A DNA stretch of 64,000 nucleotides from assembly GCA_963969365.1 (NCBI GenBank), contig OZ017747.1:1674001-1738000 (forward strand), written 5' to 3'. A program made the translations under genes and the position numbers. Under the pieces are notes generated by a model that saw nothing but the letters and a program-made list of their open reading frames with translations, made no database searches and had not been told where the DNA came from. Below, piece after piece: positions 1-13,300 of this stretch (the stretch's first letter is position 1; every line of letters starts with the position of its first letter). Source of the DNA: Asterochloris sp. CNOR1 (taxonomy: Eukaryota; Chlorophyta; Trebouxiophyceae; Trebouxiales; Trebouxiaceae).

Positions 1-3000
1 GATGGCACAAACAGCTTGGGAGTTCACTCCCAGCTGGCACCAGTCAGCTCCATACGACAGACATCTTCAGCTGCGGTAGTGGTGCAGCACAGCTGCCAGT
101 GGGAGCTGCCTGCTGCTGAAGCATCTCCAAAGGGCTCACTTCCTAGCCTGCAGCCTGGTGCTTGCCTCTGAAGTGTCAACAGACATGCCTGATGGTGACT
201 TGAGCGCCTCAGACCAGCACAGCACCTGTGCAGTATCCAGGCTGCATGCCATCACCCCTGCACAGGGCACCCCAGACAGCCAGCCATGACCATGGCAGGC
301 CGCAGCTGTGGATCAGGGACATGTCCCATGTCCCACATGCCCCCCCAACGCTGACCTGCTCGGTCGCCTTGCTGGCCTCCCTCACGCGATGCTTCAGCAG
401 AGTGTTTTTGATCTCCACCACATCACGCTGCCGTGTGAGCTCCTTCTCCACTGCCGCGTCCAGCTGGCTTGAGTGGGTGTCGCAGTACCGTGCAATCAGC
501 TGCTCCAGGGCCTGCAGACAAAGTAAGACCACAGGACTCATCACCAGTTTCGCACGAACCCCTCCAGCTGCGTTCAGCCGGCTGGGATGGCTTGCGCAGT
601 ACCGCGCAATCACCTGCTGCACGGAGGACATACACCTTGTCATTCTGCATGAAGCAGTGCCTGCATGAGGCCAGACAGGGCTGGGTTGTTTGGGCTGAGC
701 TGATCAAATTTGCAGTCAAAGCTGCTCAGCACAGCAGGGATGCATGCACACAGGCGTGGCCTCTGCTGGCTTGGGCAGGTTGCATGGTGTCAAGGGATCA
801 GCCGATCCAGCACCTGCAGGGGAGGCATCCATACAGCCAGAGTAAATTCTAGATTGCTGTCTTTGATGCCCCAGCAGCAGCTGCCTCTTGCATGTCAGCC
901 CTGGCACGGCCTGCACAGCACATACACATGCCACAGCCCCACTGGGTGGTGCACAGGATCGATCTGCCATTACATCCCAGCCAGTCCGCTATAGTAACAA
1001 GGGTGTCGTACTCAAGGAGCACACCGAGGACGCAGCCCACCTGCTGCCGCTGCCCCTTAGCGTCAGGGACCTGCAGCAGGGTCCCCAAGTCGTGCTGCAG
1101 GTTGCCCCAGATGGCAGCCTGCCTGGCCAGATGCTTCCGCAGCTTCTCACTCTCGATGTGCGACCCCCTCACACGCATGTCCCTCTCCTCCACTGCCCTG
1201 TGCAAAACCTGCAGGGCAGTGACTGTAAGGCAGAAACAGGTTATCCAGATGCAGCAGGGCCAATGATCCATTATAGTCTTCCCTAATCATGGTCTGGTGT
1301 CAGCTGTCACTTCAGCCATTGATGCTTTCGTTGAGAACCCGCACCATAGCAAAGTCCCCCGTTGCAGAACCATGGAATCTGGCTCCAGGCAGCCAGCAAG
1401 GCCGGGCTCTGTGAGAAGGTTACGTCACAGTGACTTGCAGCATGGCAGACACTCTGGTGTATGTGAGAAGCGTCAATGCAGGGCGCATCGTCAAAGGCCA
1501 GGTCAAGCTGGGCACCTGTAGGTAGTGGCAGGCCTTGGCAGCCACACAAAGGGAGGCCTCTGGGGTTGGGGCCACTTCAACCCAGTGGGGCTGTCGCCAC
1601 TTCAGACCACTAATTGCTGCATGGCTGACATGTGTGGTGAGGTTTGCATGAGTAGGCAGCCAGGCCAGCACAGGGCTGCCAGGCACAATCTCAGATGTGC
1701 TGCAGATACAGCATTATTTTCACACTGCAAGACTGAGTCCGGTTGCGGCACAGCTGGCCCTTTGCTGTACAGCCCAGCCACAAGCAACTCTTGAGGCATT
1801 GCTGCCACGTACGCTGGAGCGCTTGAGCTCTTCCACCAGCTCTGCATCCTGCTCAGCCAGCTGGTCCCCCAGCAAGCGCAGCTCTGCATCCTTGGGCTCC
1901 AACTCCTGCTCCAGCTCCTGTGCACAGAGGGAGGCAGTGTGCCTGACAGCTCCCATGCCATCGTGCCGACAGCAGCTTCTGCCAGCCGACATGCAGATTT
2001 GACTTAGGAGTCAGCTGCTGCGGCAGGTCTGGGGCCTCTAGATCTCACAGCGTGCTGCAATCTCTACAAGGCAGGCAGGTCAATCTGCATGGCTCTCTCG
2101 AAGAGACATAGGCGCTGCAGGCCAGGTGAGGCCAGGCAGGGCCAAGCTGTAGGCACCAGAGAAGGCTTTCTCACCTGTGTCCGAAATCCCAGCACATACT
2201 TGTGCTTCTCGAGGTCCGCCAGCCTCTTGCGCAGTAGCTGGATGGTGGTGTAGTTTTGGGCAATCACATTCTCGCGCTCTGAGATCTCATCCTTCATGGC
2301 CGCCATGTTGATCTCATAGTCCTTCACCTTGCTGTCTAGCTTGGCAACTTGGTCCTGCCAGCATCAAGGAGAGGCATCCGCAACATGGGATGCAAGTGCT
2401 TGGCCCTGCCGTACAGTGCTGACTTGTTCCTACCAGCAGCAGCAACACTGCGCCTGCACTGCAGCTTTTGACTGGGGCATACAAATCACTGCCTAGCTGG
2501 CCTAGCCTGGCTCGGCCAGCAGCAGCAGCACAGCCTCAGCAGCACAGCAGACAAGTGCATGGTATTTGCTCTTGTCAGTGTGCAAGCAGCACAGCCCTGA
2601 AGAAGGTAGCCGCTGTCCCAGCAGAGCTGGACGCGTGCAGACAGGCAAGCATGAGCCCAGCACACAGTGCTGTCCCAACAAGCAGCTAGGAAAGATCAGC
2701 GGGGCTGGGAAATGGACAGGAATGCGCAGCAGCTGCAGTTTACTTTGTCATGTCCTGTTGAAACCCCACATCAGCAACAGCAACTACCTCTGATGCATCC
2801 CTGAATCCAGCTTTGATATGCAGCTGCCCGCCTTAGAGATGTCAAAAGCGCTCAGCTGCCACCCCTGACCTGCAGCTCCTCCCTCTTCTCTGCGTCCTGC
2901 TGCAGCTGAGTCTTCATGCGGTAGTGCCCAGTCTTCAGGATGTGGTTTTTGCCCTTCAGCTTCAGCTCCTTGGCGTCCCCCTCATCCCGAACCTGCTCGC

Positions 3001-6000
3001 CAGCAGGGCTTTCATGAGCTTAGGTCTCGGCATCATAACAAGACCAGGACTGCTGACAGAAAGTCTTAACATGTGCCTACACTTAGCTGCGATAAAGAGG
3101 TGCTTGCTGCTGCTAAATCACCTGTCTTGCATCAGCAGCTGCTGCAGCATTCTTTGGGGCTGGCACATCAGCATCCTGTGCAGTACAAATCTCTGCCACA
3201 AATACAAGCTCTGCTGGGATCATGTGCCAAAGGGCCCACAGGTGCTGCACACATGGCCGCTCAGGTGCATGCATGCGCAGCCGCTGGAGCTGGAGTCAGC
3301 GGCAGCATGAGCATTCATGGCGCTGCATGCGGGCAGGCTGACCCATGCGTAGCCTGCGGGGCGGCATGACCCTACACAGCCCTGTGGCAGTTGAGTATCT
3401 CTTAATCCTAAGTCCTGTGCTGACCTGCTGCAGCTGAGCAGCCATCTGGTCCCCCTTGTCCTCAAACTCAATGTCATACTGCGACAGAACCTGCTTGAAG
3501 TCAGCCTCCATGGCGCGTTTCTCTTCCAGCAGCTGGTCGTGCTTGGCCTCAGCCACCTCCAGCCGCCTGTAGACATGCACAAGCATACATGGCCTGGAGC
3601 TGAGTGTTGACGGATGGTGGAGGGCACTTGTGCCCCAGCTGCAAGTGCCTGGGGCAGCCTCCAGCCACGTGCACATACATCGAAAGAGAAGCCGGCACTG
3701 TGCCACAGCATCTTGCGCAGCTGTCACTGCTGCCAGGGCATACCAGGGACAGGGACTTGAAGAGGCTGTACAGCTGGAGGGGCACCAGACCCAGATCTCC
3801 AATCGCCCCCTGCGCTACCAAGGCCCTAACCCAACTCCTTGAGAAAAACTTTCTCACCAAAGCCGCCTTGAAGGAGCCAGAACCCCACCTCTGCGGGCGC
3901 ATTCATGGCATCCTGCAAGATCAGTGTAGGCGCTGCCCATGCCCTACACTTTGGGATTGAAGCAGCAATACAGAGCTGTGTCCGTACTGGTCTTAGGCAT
4001 TCATGGCGTCCTGCATGATTGGGGCAGGCTGCCCAGGCCCTGCAGTTGCCAGGTCCCACAAACTAGATGCTGACCAGTATTCCTACCGATCATAAGCGTT
4101 CATGGCGTCTTGCAGGATCTGGGTGTGCGCCATGTCCACCTTGCGCAGCTTCTCCTCCAGCTGGAAGCGTGCATCGTCAGATTGCTGGCGCATGGCTGCC
4201 GTGTGATCGTGCTGGGCCTGCAGGGGCCGGGCAGTGCTCACCAGAGACTCTGCCGCCACTCCTTTGCCCATGCAGGGCCGTTGTGAGGTCGCGCTGAGCA
4301 CACAGGCACCATTAGCCGGCGGGATACCAGCAGCAGCAGGCTTACAGATGTGACCACGCCTTCCGTCTCTCCCACACGTCCAATAAAATTGTACCAGCAG
4401 CAGGCTCCAAGGTGTCAGCCAGCCTGCTGCTTTCCCCTACACGTGTGGCTGCTATGGTGGCTGCCTCAGCAGTGCCAGTGCCTGTATCTTTGCTTCCTGG
4501 CCGCCTCAAGCCACCACAGATGGCCTTTTCGAAGCAGCCCGATAAGTGCTACAAGCTTTTGGCAGCGACCACATCTGAGGGTCCTCCCCCATATGCAACT
4601 GCAGGCTGAGGGATAGTAGCCAACGCAATGAGCTTCAGGCTGCTGCACTGCTATCTGGCGGCTGCACTGCTATTCAAGCCGAGTGCAGCATTCATTCAAG
4701 GCAGGCCGTTGCCCCACATGTGCATTGCATGCGTTGCAAACCCATCAACTTGCAGGCATGGACCCTGCATGAACCTGTCTCTAGTCTGGTCTGCTTGCTG
4801 GCCATCAGCTCACCCGCAGGCGCTTATCAAATGCTGCCTCCAGACGCTCTGTGGCAGCTGCATGCTGCCCCTCCATCTCAATCAGCAGTCGCTGCTGTGT
4901 GCTCTCTGCCGTCTGCAGAGCACCAGTACAAATCTGGGCTGCCTTCCAAGCCATCATCCCAGGGGAAAGCAGGACCACAAGTCAGCACATGACCCTACAG
5001 GGTCGTGGGCAGCTCCACCAGCAGGGCTGTGCAGCCAGCATGTATAGGAGGCCGCCGGCTACAGGCGGCCGGATGACATCTCCTGGAGGTGCACAATCCA
5101 GATCTGCTGGCACCCCACGCAGCAGAGGCTTGGGACCGGCAGGCTCCTGGAACGCACCTCCTGCAGGCGCATGTTCTCCAGCTCCCGTGCTGCCACTACC
5201 TCCTCCAGTTTTGCAGCCTTGCCGCGCAGCTCGCGGATCTGCTCATTCAGCTGCTTGGGCTGCATCATCAGCTTGTACTCGTAGTCGCTGCGCACCGTTT
5301 TGATCTGCGCGGGCGGGCAGCGGGAAGAGCTTGCAGCAGGGACTAACAGAGGCAGCTGGAAGCACTTGATTTCCCTTGCCCACCCTAGGGCATGTGCTTG
5401 CTAGCTGTTCTTTGCGCCTGGGTGTGCTGAGCATGCTAGCGTGTGCAGCACAGCCAGCAGGCAGCCTCCCTGACAGCAACCAGATGGTGCAGGCCAGTTT
5501 GCTGGCGCATGGCCGTAGTGTCTCACGGCAAGCCTGAGTGGCCCAGTCCCGCACTTGGAGAGCGCTCACAGCACCTCACCTGGGCCTTGAGCTCAGCGAT
5601 GTGGTCCAGCAGGCTCTGGACAGCCTGCTCCTCCATGAGGCAGACCTGCAGCTGGTGCCGCACGTGCTGCTGCTGTGCTGCGGCGGGCGCTGCCTGCGCA
5701 GTGGGGCCCCGCAGCGCAGAGGGCAGCGCCAGCGAGGACAGCAGCATGACACCGTCCTCACTGATAGTGGCCAGCACTCCACCGTCCTTCGCGGCGGCCA
5801 TGTGCATGATGGCGCGCTGGTGCAGGCGGAAACTGTCTGCAGGGGCAGGGACCAAGCACCGCCTTTTGAGGTGCAAGACAGGCTCTGCAGCCTTACACGG
5901 CGCTGATGCAGGCGGAAGCTGTCTGCAGGGCGCTACATAAATGCAACATACATAATATAAAATGCACACGTATTTGCGGCCTCTGAACATCAGTGCAGCT

Positions 6001-9000
6001 CAGGTCCTGGCTGGTGACCACGTGCAGACACAGCACTGTGTGGGGCACACAGTCAGCCTGCTTGAGCGGATCCTCCAGGCAGCAACTCATAAATGCGCGG
6101 TGCTCACTGAGGTGCAGACCTCAGTGTATCACTGCAGCTCAAAGTTCTGGTTAAAAAAGCACTGACACAGCACTGAGTGAGACACACAATCAGCGTGCCT
6201 TGAGCAAAACATAAAAATAGTCAAGCATTCAGGACTGAGCTCACAGCCAGGGTGGCTCCTCGTATGAAGCATGAGCTTTGCATGCTGGTGGTACACAGTC
6301 ATGACAGTTGAGGAGCCAGGCGGTCTTGCCTGGAGCATGGTCCTCCCCCTCCCAGGGGAATGCGTCCACGCTGCCAGTGGCAGTGGCAGCCAGCACCACA
6401 GCGTCCCCGCTGACCCAGGCCACAGGGTGGCCCCGGCCCTCAGAGGCGCTGTGCGTCTCGAGGTGGATCGCGCCGCCCTCGATGTGCTGCACATTGCCAT
6501 CCAGGGTGCGCGTGACGACCGCGTGGGACTTGCTGGAGCAGTCCACCCAGCAGTAGTTCTTGTGCTTGTCCACATACTCGTCCTCCTCTATGCGCGCAGA
6601 AGCTGCAGGGGCACGACGGCATTCAGGTCTGCTCTGGGTGTACGGCAACTCACAGAAAGCTGTAAGGACACAGTAACTGCACCTGCTGGGCAATGTGCAG
6701 CTCAGGAACTAAGCAGTGCTTCTCTGGGTCGCCTGGGGCCCACCATCCCTCCAGAAATAATGCAATCTTCCTGTGTGCATGCACGCCGCAGCGATGAGTG
6801 CGTACTCACTCAGGAGGGCTCAAGGTGCTCAATGCTGGGAGCAGCTGCGTGGCTCACCTGAGATGCTCCACTGGTAGCAGGCACCTCCTGCTCCCACACT
6901 GACCAGGCGAGTGTCGTCCGCAGACCAAGATAAACAGGTCACAGCAGAGACGTGTCCCTGCAGGCAGCGATAATCTATGTATAAAAATGATTGTAGGGGC
7001 ATGAGTGCATGCGGTGCAACATACATGGCCCAAGGCTGCAGGCAGCTCTGGTGGTGTGCGAGGAGGTCTTGCTTCCAGGCGGGCTCACCCTGAGGGATGC
7101 CACCACCTGGAGGGTGAGTGTGTCATGCACTGTGATGATGTTGGAGGCGCCAGCTGCCGCAAAGCGCTGACCTCCTCTACTGAAACGCGCGATGTTGCAG
7201 CGCTTGACTGGCAGCTCCGCCACCAGCTCCACCCCTTCCCTGCATGGGGACAGCCTGACGAGATGCAACAGACAGCACAGCCAGCTTGGCAGGTGGCCAC
7301 ACCAGCCCCCCCCAGTGCCTCTTGCATAATGGGTCACTTAAAGATTGTTTCTCATCAGTTCTCACATGAGCAGCCGTGAGTCGCCTCATACATAAATAGC
7401 ATGCAGTGCCATAACCGATTCAGAGGAAGGCCATTAGCCTGCAGGCCAGCAGCACACTGTGCCTTGCACTGACCTGACAACAAAGTAGAGGCGCAGCCTG
7501 TCCACACAGCCAATGAGCATCATGAAGCCGGTGGGGTGCAGGGACACGCACAAAGGGTCGTCCGCCAGCTGCTTGTCCAGCACCAGCTGCCTCTTGCTGA
7601 AGCTCCACAGCCTGCATATACACAGTGCCTGGAGAGGCTTATTGGACTCACAAGCCTGCCCACAGGCCTCCCTGAGACAGCTGCCCTGACGGGCAACCTC
7701 ATCATGCAGCGGCAGGCCGCCAAGATGGAGCAGCAGGCCGCAAATTAAGCACAAGCAGAGGCTGCCTTGGCAGAGGCGGTGCTGATCGACGAGGCCCAGG
7801 CTCTGAATGATCAGTCCCAGCTTTCTTGCATCCGGGAAGCTGTAGCAGGTGGCTCGTAGGGCAACACTTGTCCTGAGCATCAGTGGGAGCAAACAAAAGC
7901 GCACCAGCACCTGCCCACCTGAGGCTCCTCTCCTCAGCCACTGTGGCCAGCAGCTGCTGGTGGGCGCACATGTCCATCCCCAGCACGCGCCCGGCATGGA
8001 ACTGGTTGCTGAGCGGTCGGAACAGCGACCCCCCCTCAGCCAGGTCCACGCTTTCCATGCGCGACGGTGAGCGCACCTCCTGCTCCGTTTCTGTGCCGCT
8101 GCTGGCGGCCAGTGGCACGTCAGCAGCCAGGGCAGCATCTGCAAACTGCCCCAGGTCCAGCTGCAGGAGCTCATTGCCGCTCGTGCTGACGATGAGGCTG
8201 GTGTCAGAGGGCGCCACCGAGAGGTGCTGCAGGGTCGCATGGCTGCTCAGGGGGGCCACTGTGCTGTGCTGGGGCACGAAGAGGTCCTGCTGACCCTGCG
8301 TCCTGCAGGGAGGTGGGCAGTGACCATCACAGCGGGCGTCTGCCATGAGTACATGAGGTTGTGGGGAGGTGAAGGTCAGCGCCGGGTTGTGCATGCAGTG
8401 CAATCTCAATAGGCTTCAAGGTCAAGGATGCACAACTGCCGTGAGGGGATGGTCAGGGCTGATGCTTTTCGCAGGGTACCTAGAGACACAGCTTGATGTT
8501 GGCAGATAGGGGCCTCACCTCTGGCTGGTGTCTGGCGCCTCAAAGAAGGTGAGCTGCCCCTTGGCACTGGCAGTCACAAAGGCGTGCCCCAGGGGAGCGA
8601 TGGCAGCCAGAGGGGTGCCCTGCCCGGTGGTCAGGGTAGACACTTGCTCCCCAGCTGCTGAAAACAGGGCAACCTGCCCCGTGGCTGTGGTCACCCCAAT
8701 CAGGGACCCCTCCAGCCAAGTGTGGCCAGTCAGCCTAGACAGCCCACTCTGCAGGGGCTGGGCCAACTGTTTCCTCAGAGTCTATCCATCAGTGGGGCAG
8801 CATGGCTGCCAGTTGTGCATGCAGGGCTGCACCCCACTGGCACTTACCGCGTGTTCACATCTGGATGCAGCAAATGGTGCAGCAGAGACAGGACAGGCCT
8901 TGCGCCAAGACAGGAGGGCAATGGCGATGCAGCAATTGGAGCAGCAGAGACAGGGCAGGCTCAGAGCACACGCAGGAGGGCGCTGGCCAGGCTACTTTGC

Positions 9001-10186
9001 ATGGGGAGGCAGCAGCACCCAAGCGACTTCCATCCAAGTCAAACCCGACGACCCACATGGTACATGGGAGCATCTGCCTTCAGCTGGCGGGCGTCCTCCT
9101 GGTAGCTCCAGGTGTGCAGTCCTGTGGGCCCCACAGTGACCAGCTGGGTGGCCGACCAAGGGTTGTAGCTGATGCTGTGCATGGCCAAGCCGCTGTTGGC
9201 AGCTGCCACCATGGCGCCACCGGCCCACTTGTAGCAGATGACTGTGTAGTCTGGCTCCCCACACAGCATGACCAGGGTTTTGTTGTTCTCACTGCGGTCA
9301 GGCAGAGGTACAGATCAGCACCTTCCACGAGGGGCTAAACCTGCCGCACGGCATGACAGGGACCCTGCTGCACCTGCAGCAGGCACACAGCATGCCCTGC
9401 AAGGGGGATGCAGCAGCAGACAGCGCTGACGCTGCATGAGCTGTTGCCTGAGCACAGCGCGCCCGGCGGCCTGGCCCCCGGTGGAACCGCTACAAGATGC
9501 ACAGCTGCATCAACTGCGGGGCTGCGCATAGTCATGCAGTGATGTGCTGTAGGCAAAAGCTTGCCTGACAGCAACATCGGCAATGAGCCTGGACTTTGTA
9601 TGCGCCTGCTCTGGCTGCAGCGTCTTTGCCCTCTTCTCTGTTGCCAGGTTGTAGATGGCGCACTGCAGTCAGCCCATGAGCATGGTCTGCAGGCGAACTA
9701 GCGCGCCACCTCCAAGCAGTCCTGCGTGGCCTCACCTGCTGCCTCTCCCCAACATTCTCCACCACTGCCAGAAGCTTCTTGCCTGGCGCAAGCACAAGGC
9801 TGCTCAAGCTGGTGACCTTCTCCTGGCTGTGCAAGAATGACATCTGCATGCAGCAGACAAGTCATCTTGGCCGCATGCTGAGGCCAGCAAGCTCTCAGAG
9901 ACTGGCGGACCGGCCAGGGAGCACACACATGTGCATACATCTGACCTCTGCCTGCCCTGTATGGTAGATTGCCACGCTCTTGCCCACCGCCACCAGCACC
10001 CTGTGGTCCTCGAGGTGAATGACATTGTTCCTGACAGATGTTGCAAGGCCAAATGCAAACCTACAGGAGAACAATAAGCTGAGTACCAATTTGCACAATG
10101 CCGAGCTGGGCAGCATTCAAGGAGACTTACAGAGGAGCCAGGGAGCACTTTGGCTGAGTTGGGGTGGCAACCCTGGAGTCGGCCAT
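1..10186 (-). CDS. CFAP57: CFAP57 (WDR65) ciliary WD40/coiled-coil protein, 3' part cut by window start
   Basis: Homologue of cilia- and flagella-associated protein 57, an axonemal protein of the inner dynein arm/regulatory region. Start ATG at 10184-10186 gives MADSRVATPTQPKCSLAPL, spliced (10131-10186 to 9946-10060) to FAFGLATSVRNNVIHLEDHR, the usual CFAP57 opening. Next are 9736-9843, about 9590-9662, 9055-9290, 8515-8745, 7915-8300, 7480-7610, 7085-7255, 6860-6965 and 6345-6600, which encode WD40 blades (for example LQGHVSAVTCLSWSADD). From about 5840 down the exons are coiled coil: 5580-5840, 5160-5305, 4818-4910, 4089-4217, 3425-3570, 2873-2980, 2175-2355 (KDYEINMAAMKDEISEREN, a CFAP57 hallmark), 1800-1925, 1010-1205 and 355-515. 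The family continues past the last exon seen, so the C terminus probably lies left of the window. Interior exon edges are approximate. Several introns hold echoes of exon edges. It diverges from the kinesin-14 gene across 201 bp. Confidence 0.9.
464..630 (-). repeat. Echo of CFAP57 coiled-coil exon (IARYC)
   Basis: CGCAGTACCGTGCAATCAGC (true exon, 481) recurs at 595 as CGCAGTACCGCGCAATCACC, 114 bp away. On the minus strand the exon reads EQLIARYCDTHSSQLDAA and the upstream intronic copy reads QQVIARYCASHPSRLNAA. Confidence 0.8.
3899..4137 (-). repeat. Three regularly spaced copies of a CFAP57 exon 3' edge
   Basis: GCGTTCATGGCGTCTTGCAG (true exon, 4096) recurs at 3997 and 3899 as GCATTCATGGCGTCCTGCAT and GCATTCATGGCATCCTGCAA, each 20 of 24 identical over the first 24 bases. 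Spacing is 99 and 98 bp. The exon encodes TQILQDAMNAYDR; the 3899 copy still reads TLILQDAMNA. Confidence 0.85.
5821..5940 (-). repeat. Echo of a CFAP57 exon 5' edge
   Basis: TGCAGGCGGAAACTGTCTGC (true, 5821, spanning the acceptor) is repeated at 5907 as TGCAGGCGGAAGCTGTCTGC, 86 bp away. Both copies keep CTGCAG at the would-be acceptor. Confidence 0.8.
8875..8978 (+). repeat. 52-bp tandem duplication in a CFAP57 intron
   Basis: Two units start at 8875 and 8927. Each has ATGCAGCAA(A/T)TGG, then GCAGCAGAGACAGG(A/G)CAGG and, later, CAGGAGGGC. No matching exon is seen. Confidence 0.7.
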
Positions 10187-10387
10187 TACGATCAGCCAAA
10201 CCTGTCACTGGGCGATGGCAGGACAAGATGAAGCTGCTGGACACTCGGGGTCGCCCCTTTGACCAAAGCCTTTGACTGGACGCTGTGAGCCCGGCATGTC
10301 TGGTCTTATGCCCAGCAGCACGTAAAGTCAACGGGCATGCATTCTGAAAGGGGCCCCTGCAGTTGTTGACCCGGTCTTGATAGCTAC
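10187..10387. promoter_or_regulatory. Short divergent promoter between CFAP57 and kinesin-14
   Basis: Only 201 bp separate the two inferred start codons (10186 on minus, 10388 on plus), so both 5' UTRs and promoters must lie here. I see no clear TATA box or other named motif. Co-expression of the two genes is an inference from the shared spacer. Confidence 0.55.
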
Positions 10388-13300
10388 ATGGAAGGCAGGC
10401 GTGCAACAAAGATACCTGCACCGCCCAGAGCTCTTCAGGAGATCAACTCTGGGGTGAATAGCCCTACAGGTCGGGGCTGGACAGCACGGAACTGCACTCA
10501 CAGCCATATGCCTGCTTCAGGTTCCAGAGAGGAGCTCCAGGAAGCGAAAGGCAGGCAGCCCACTTAAGGCTGCCCCTGAGGCTAAGAAACAGGCAGGCTC
10601 AGCTGGCCCTGTCAATGCTCCCAGTGGGCAGGTGAACATAGGCCCCTCCTTACTTTGTGCAGTCAGCAATGCCTCAGAGCGCCGCAGCCACTGTGCAAGG
10701 CGCCCAGAGGCAGCCCCAGGGCCACCCAATTGCTGGAGTGCAGGCAGAGGAGTCCTGGGAGCAGGTTCAGGAGGAAACAGGGTGGAGCCTGGTGGCCTGC
10801 CTGGGCCACAAGCTCAGCTTCACCAAGCGCCAGGACACAAAGAGTAAGAGCGAGGCGCTGCTGGCACATGTCAAGCGGCTGCGCGCTGCTGGCTGGCACC
10901 TCCACACCCTCACTGAGAGGTGAGATGGGTGGCCTTCTCAAGGCAGAGGCCCAGGCAGCCTTGCAGAGCAGGTGGCAGCCTGATCAAGAGAAGCTTACAG
11001 ACCAAATGAGCCTGCTGCATGCTGGTGCGCTTTATCCAGATTCACGTGACTCTGCTGCAGGAACACACCTCTAATGTGCAAGATGCAGGCACTGGGGCAA
11101 TGCTGACAGGGTACTATGTACTGGACAAGGACCAGAGCAGCAGTGCTGACATTGCCAAGACACTGTACGCACTTTGGCGCTGCAGGTATGAGTTGGATGT
11201 GCAGGCGCTGAAGGGTGCACTGGAGCGCGAGGAGGCTGCCAGGGCAGCAGAGGCTGCCCAGCATGCCACCGCGCTGGCAGGCGTGCAGGGCAACCTGGAG
11301 CGTGCCGAGGTGGGCAGCTGCCTGCAGCGGGTGTCACAAGTGCCGCTGCAGGCGGCGCCATCCCTTTGCATAGTCAATGCAGGGCATGCAGCCATCTGTC
11401 CAGCAAGCAAAAGGTGCTCTCAGCTGCTGCCTGTGTAAGTTACTGTTGCTAGCAGCTGCTGTGCATGTGGCAGGAAGTAAAATGCGTTGTGCCGACCCTT
11501 GAGGGCTGCTTGCTGCAGGCAGGGCTGGCGGAGGAAGGTGTTGCCAAAGCGGTTATGGGCAGCAAGGTTGCACAGCTTGTAGAGGAGCTGGACGGCAGGA
11601 ACAGTCAGCTGAAAGAGTCTAATACTGCCATCAGCAAGCTGCAGGGCGAGCACCAGCAGGCCAGGGAGCACTTGGCTGCTTCAGTTGCCCAGGCAGGTTC
11701 TGCCTGGACACAAGCTCTGCTTGAGAGGGCGCTGCTTGACATAGGTCACAGTGTCACTGCGCAGCAATTTCACAGGATAGGGGCTGCCAAAATGCATAAA
11801 ACCCAGCAAACCCCCAGCTGCCCTTGCATACTTAGTGACTCGCTCTGTGTCCTGCAGGTGCACAGCCTCAGCGACCTGCACCAGCAGGCACAGAAATACA
11901 ATGCCCAGCTCCAGGAGTACAATGGGAAGCTGCAACAGGAGATCTCCAGTGCAAGCCAGGGGCTGATGAAGTTGCAGGTCAGATCACTCGCCACTTACAC
12001 TGTGTGCCATGCCTACTTGATTGCAGCTTGTCTCACCGTCAGCAAGGGCTCTGCCTGAGCCGTTCCGCCAAGGCCCACGCAGCAAAGCCGTAACAGGACA
12101 GAGCACAGCTGTTTGTGATCCCAGCAGGTCTGTTCAAGTACAGGCGGAGAAGCACACGTGGGCGGAGGAGCAGGCCACGCTGCGCGGCAAGCTGGCGGCT
12201 GCCGAGGGGCAGCTACAGGCGCTGCAGGACACCAGCACTGTGGCTGAGAAGGGGAGGCAGGAGCACGCGGAGGATGCTGCTAGGCTGCGCCTTCAGCTTG
12301 CACAGGTCAGCACATGAGTGCCGGGGGCTGGAAGGGCTGCTAGGCTGCATGCCATACAGAACAAGGAGGCTGGCAGGCATGCCTAACAACATTGCTGGCA
12401 TGCATGTAAGTGCATGTAAAGCTGCTCGCTTGCACCCAACAGCCATGTCCCTGTCAGCTAAAGAGCTGGCAGATGCCTCTGCAGGTGGTGCAGGCGCGGG
12501 ACACAGCTGCCACTGAGTGTGCAGCGCTGCGAGCTGAGCTGGAGCGCTTCCGGGAGTGCACTGGCAAGAGCGTGGAGGCGCTGGAGCAGGAAAAGGCTTG
12601 CAGGGCAAACCTGCAAGGCCTGAACCAGGCTCAGGTGAGCACTGCATGCTGAGGTGGGTGGGAACATCTATAAGGGCGTACCTGCAGAGCCAGAAGATGC
12701 CTGGGTGAGCAGTGCCGCCTGGGGATCAGTGCAAGCTCTGCCCAGCAGGGCCCCTGCCTGCATGCTCCTGCCAGCATGGCCCCTGGCTGCAGACGGAGCT
12801 GAACCAGGGCTTGATCCAGGAGGTGGAGATGCTGAGGCAAGGCAAGTCCCTGATGGAGTCGCTGGCTCTGCGGAGGGGAGCACAGGTCGTCAGCCTGCAG
12901 GTGTGCTGGCAGTCAGCCTGCTGATTTTGCATGCACCCAGGTGGCAAATAGAGCGCTGCCCTGCTGCTTGATTGATTGCCTGGAGATGCTGACAGTGTGC
13001 ATTGTGACTGCCAGCCATCCAGCCGACGCAGACTACTTGATTGGTGGGCACAGCAGGGCATGTTGCAAGGTAATGCTGCAATCAAAGACTGCAAAAGCTG
13101 TAGAACAGGAGCTCAACGGTGCCTGGTCTGCTGCAGGCTCAGGTTGAGGGGTTGACCAGCAAGCTAGCAGCGGCTGAGTCAGAGGTGCAGGAAGGGGAGC
13201 TGCTTCGGCGCAGGTTGCACAACACGCTGCTGGTGCGGCACCGGCATCCCTCTGCATGACATGAGTCGAGCCTATGAGTGGACACAGTGTACTTGCACCC

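Noticed and set aside
7434-8240. 268-aa open frame on the minus strand
   Set aside because: It runs through splice sites and is a shifted frame of CFAP57 WD40 exons; the conserved WD40 protein is in the other frame.
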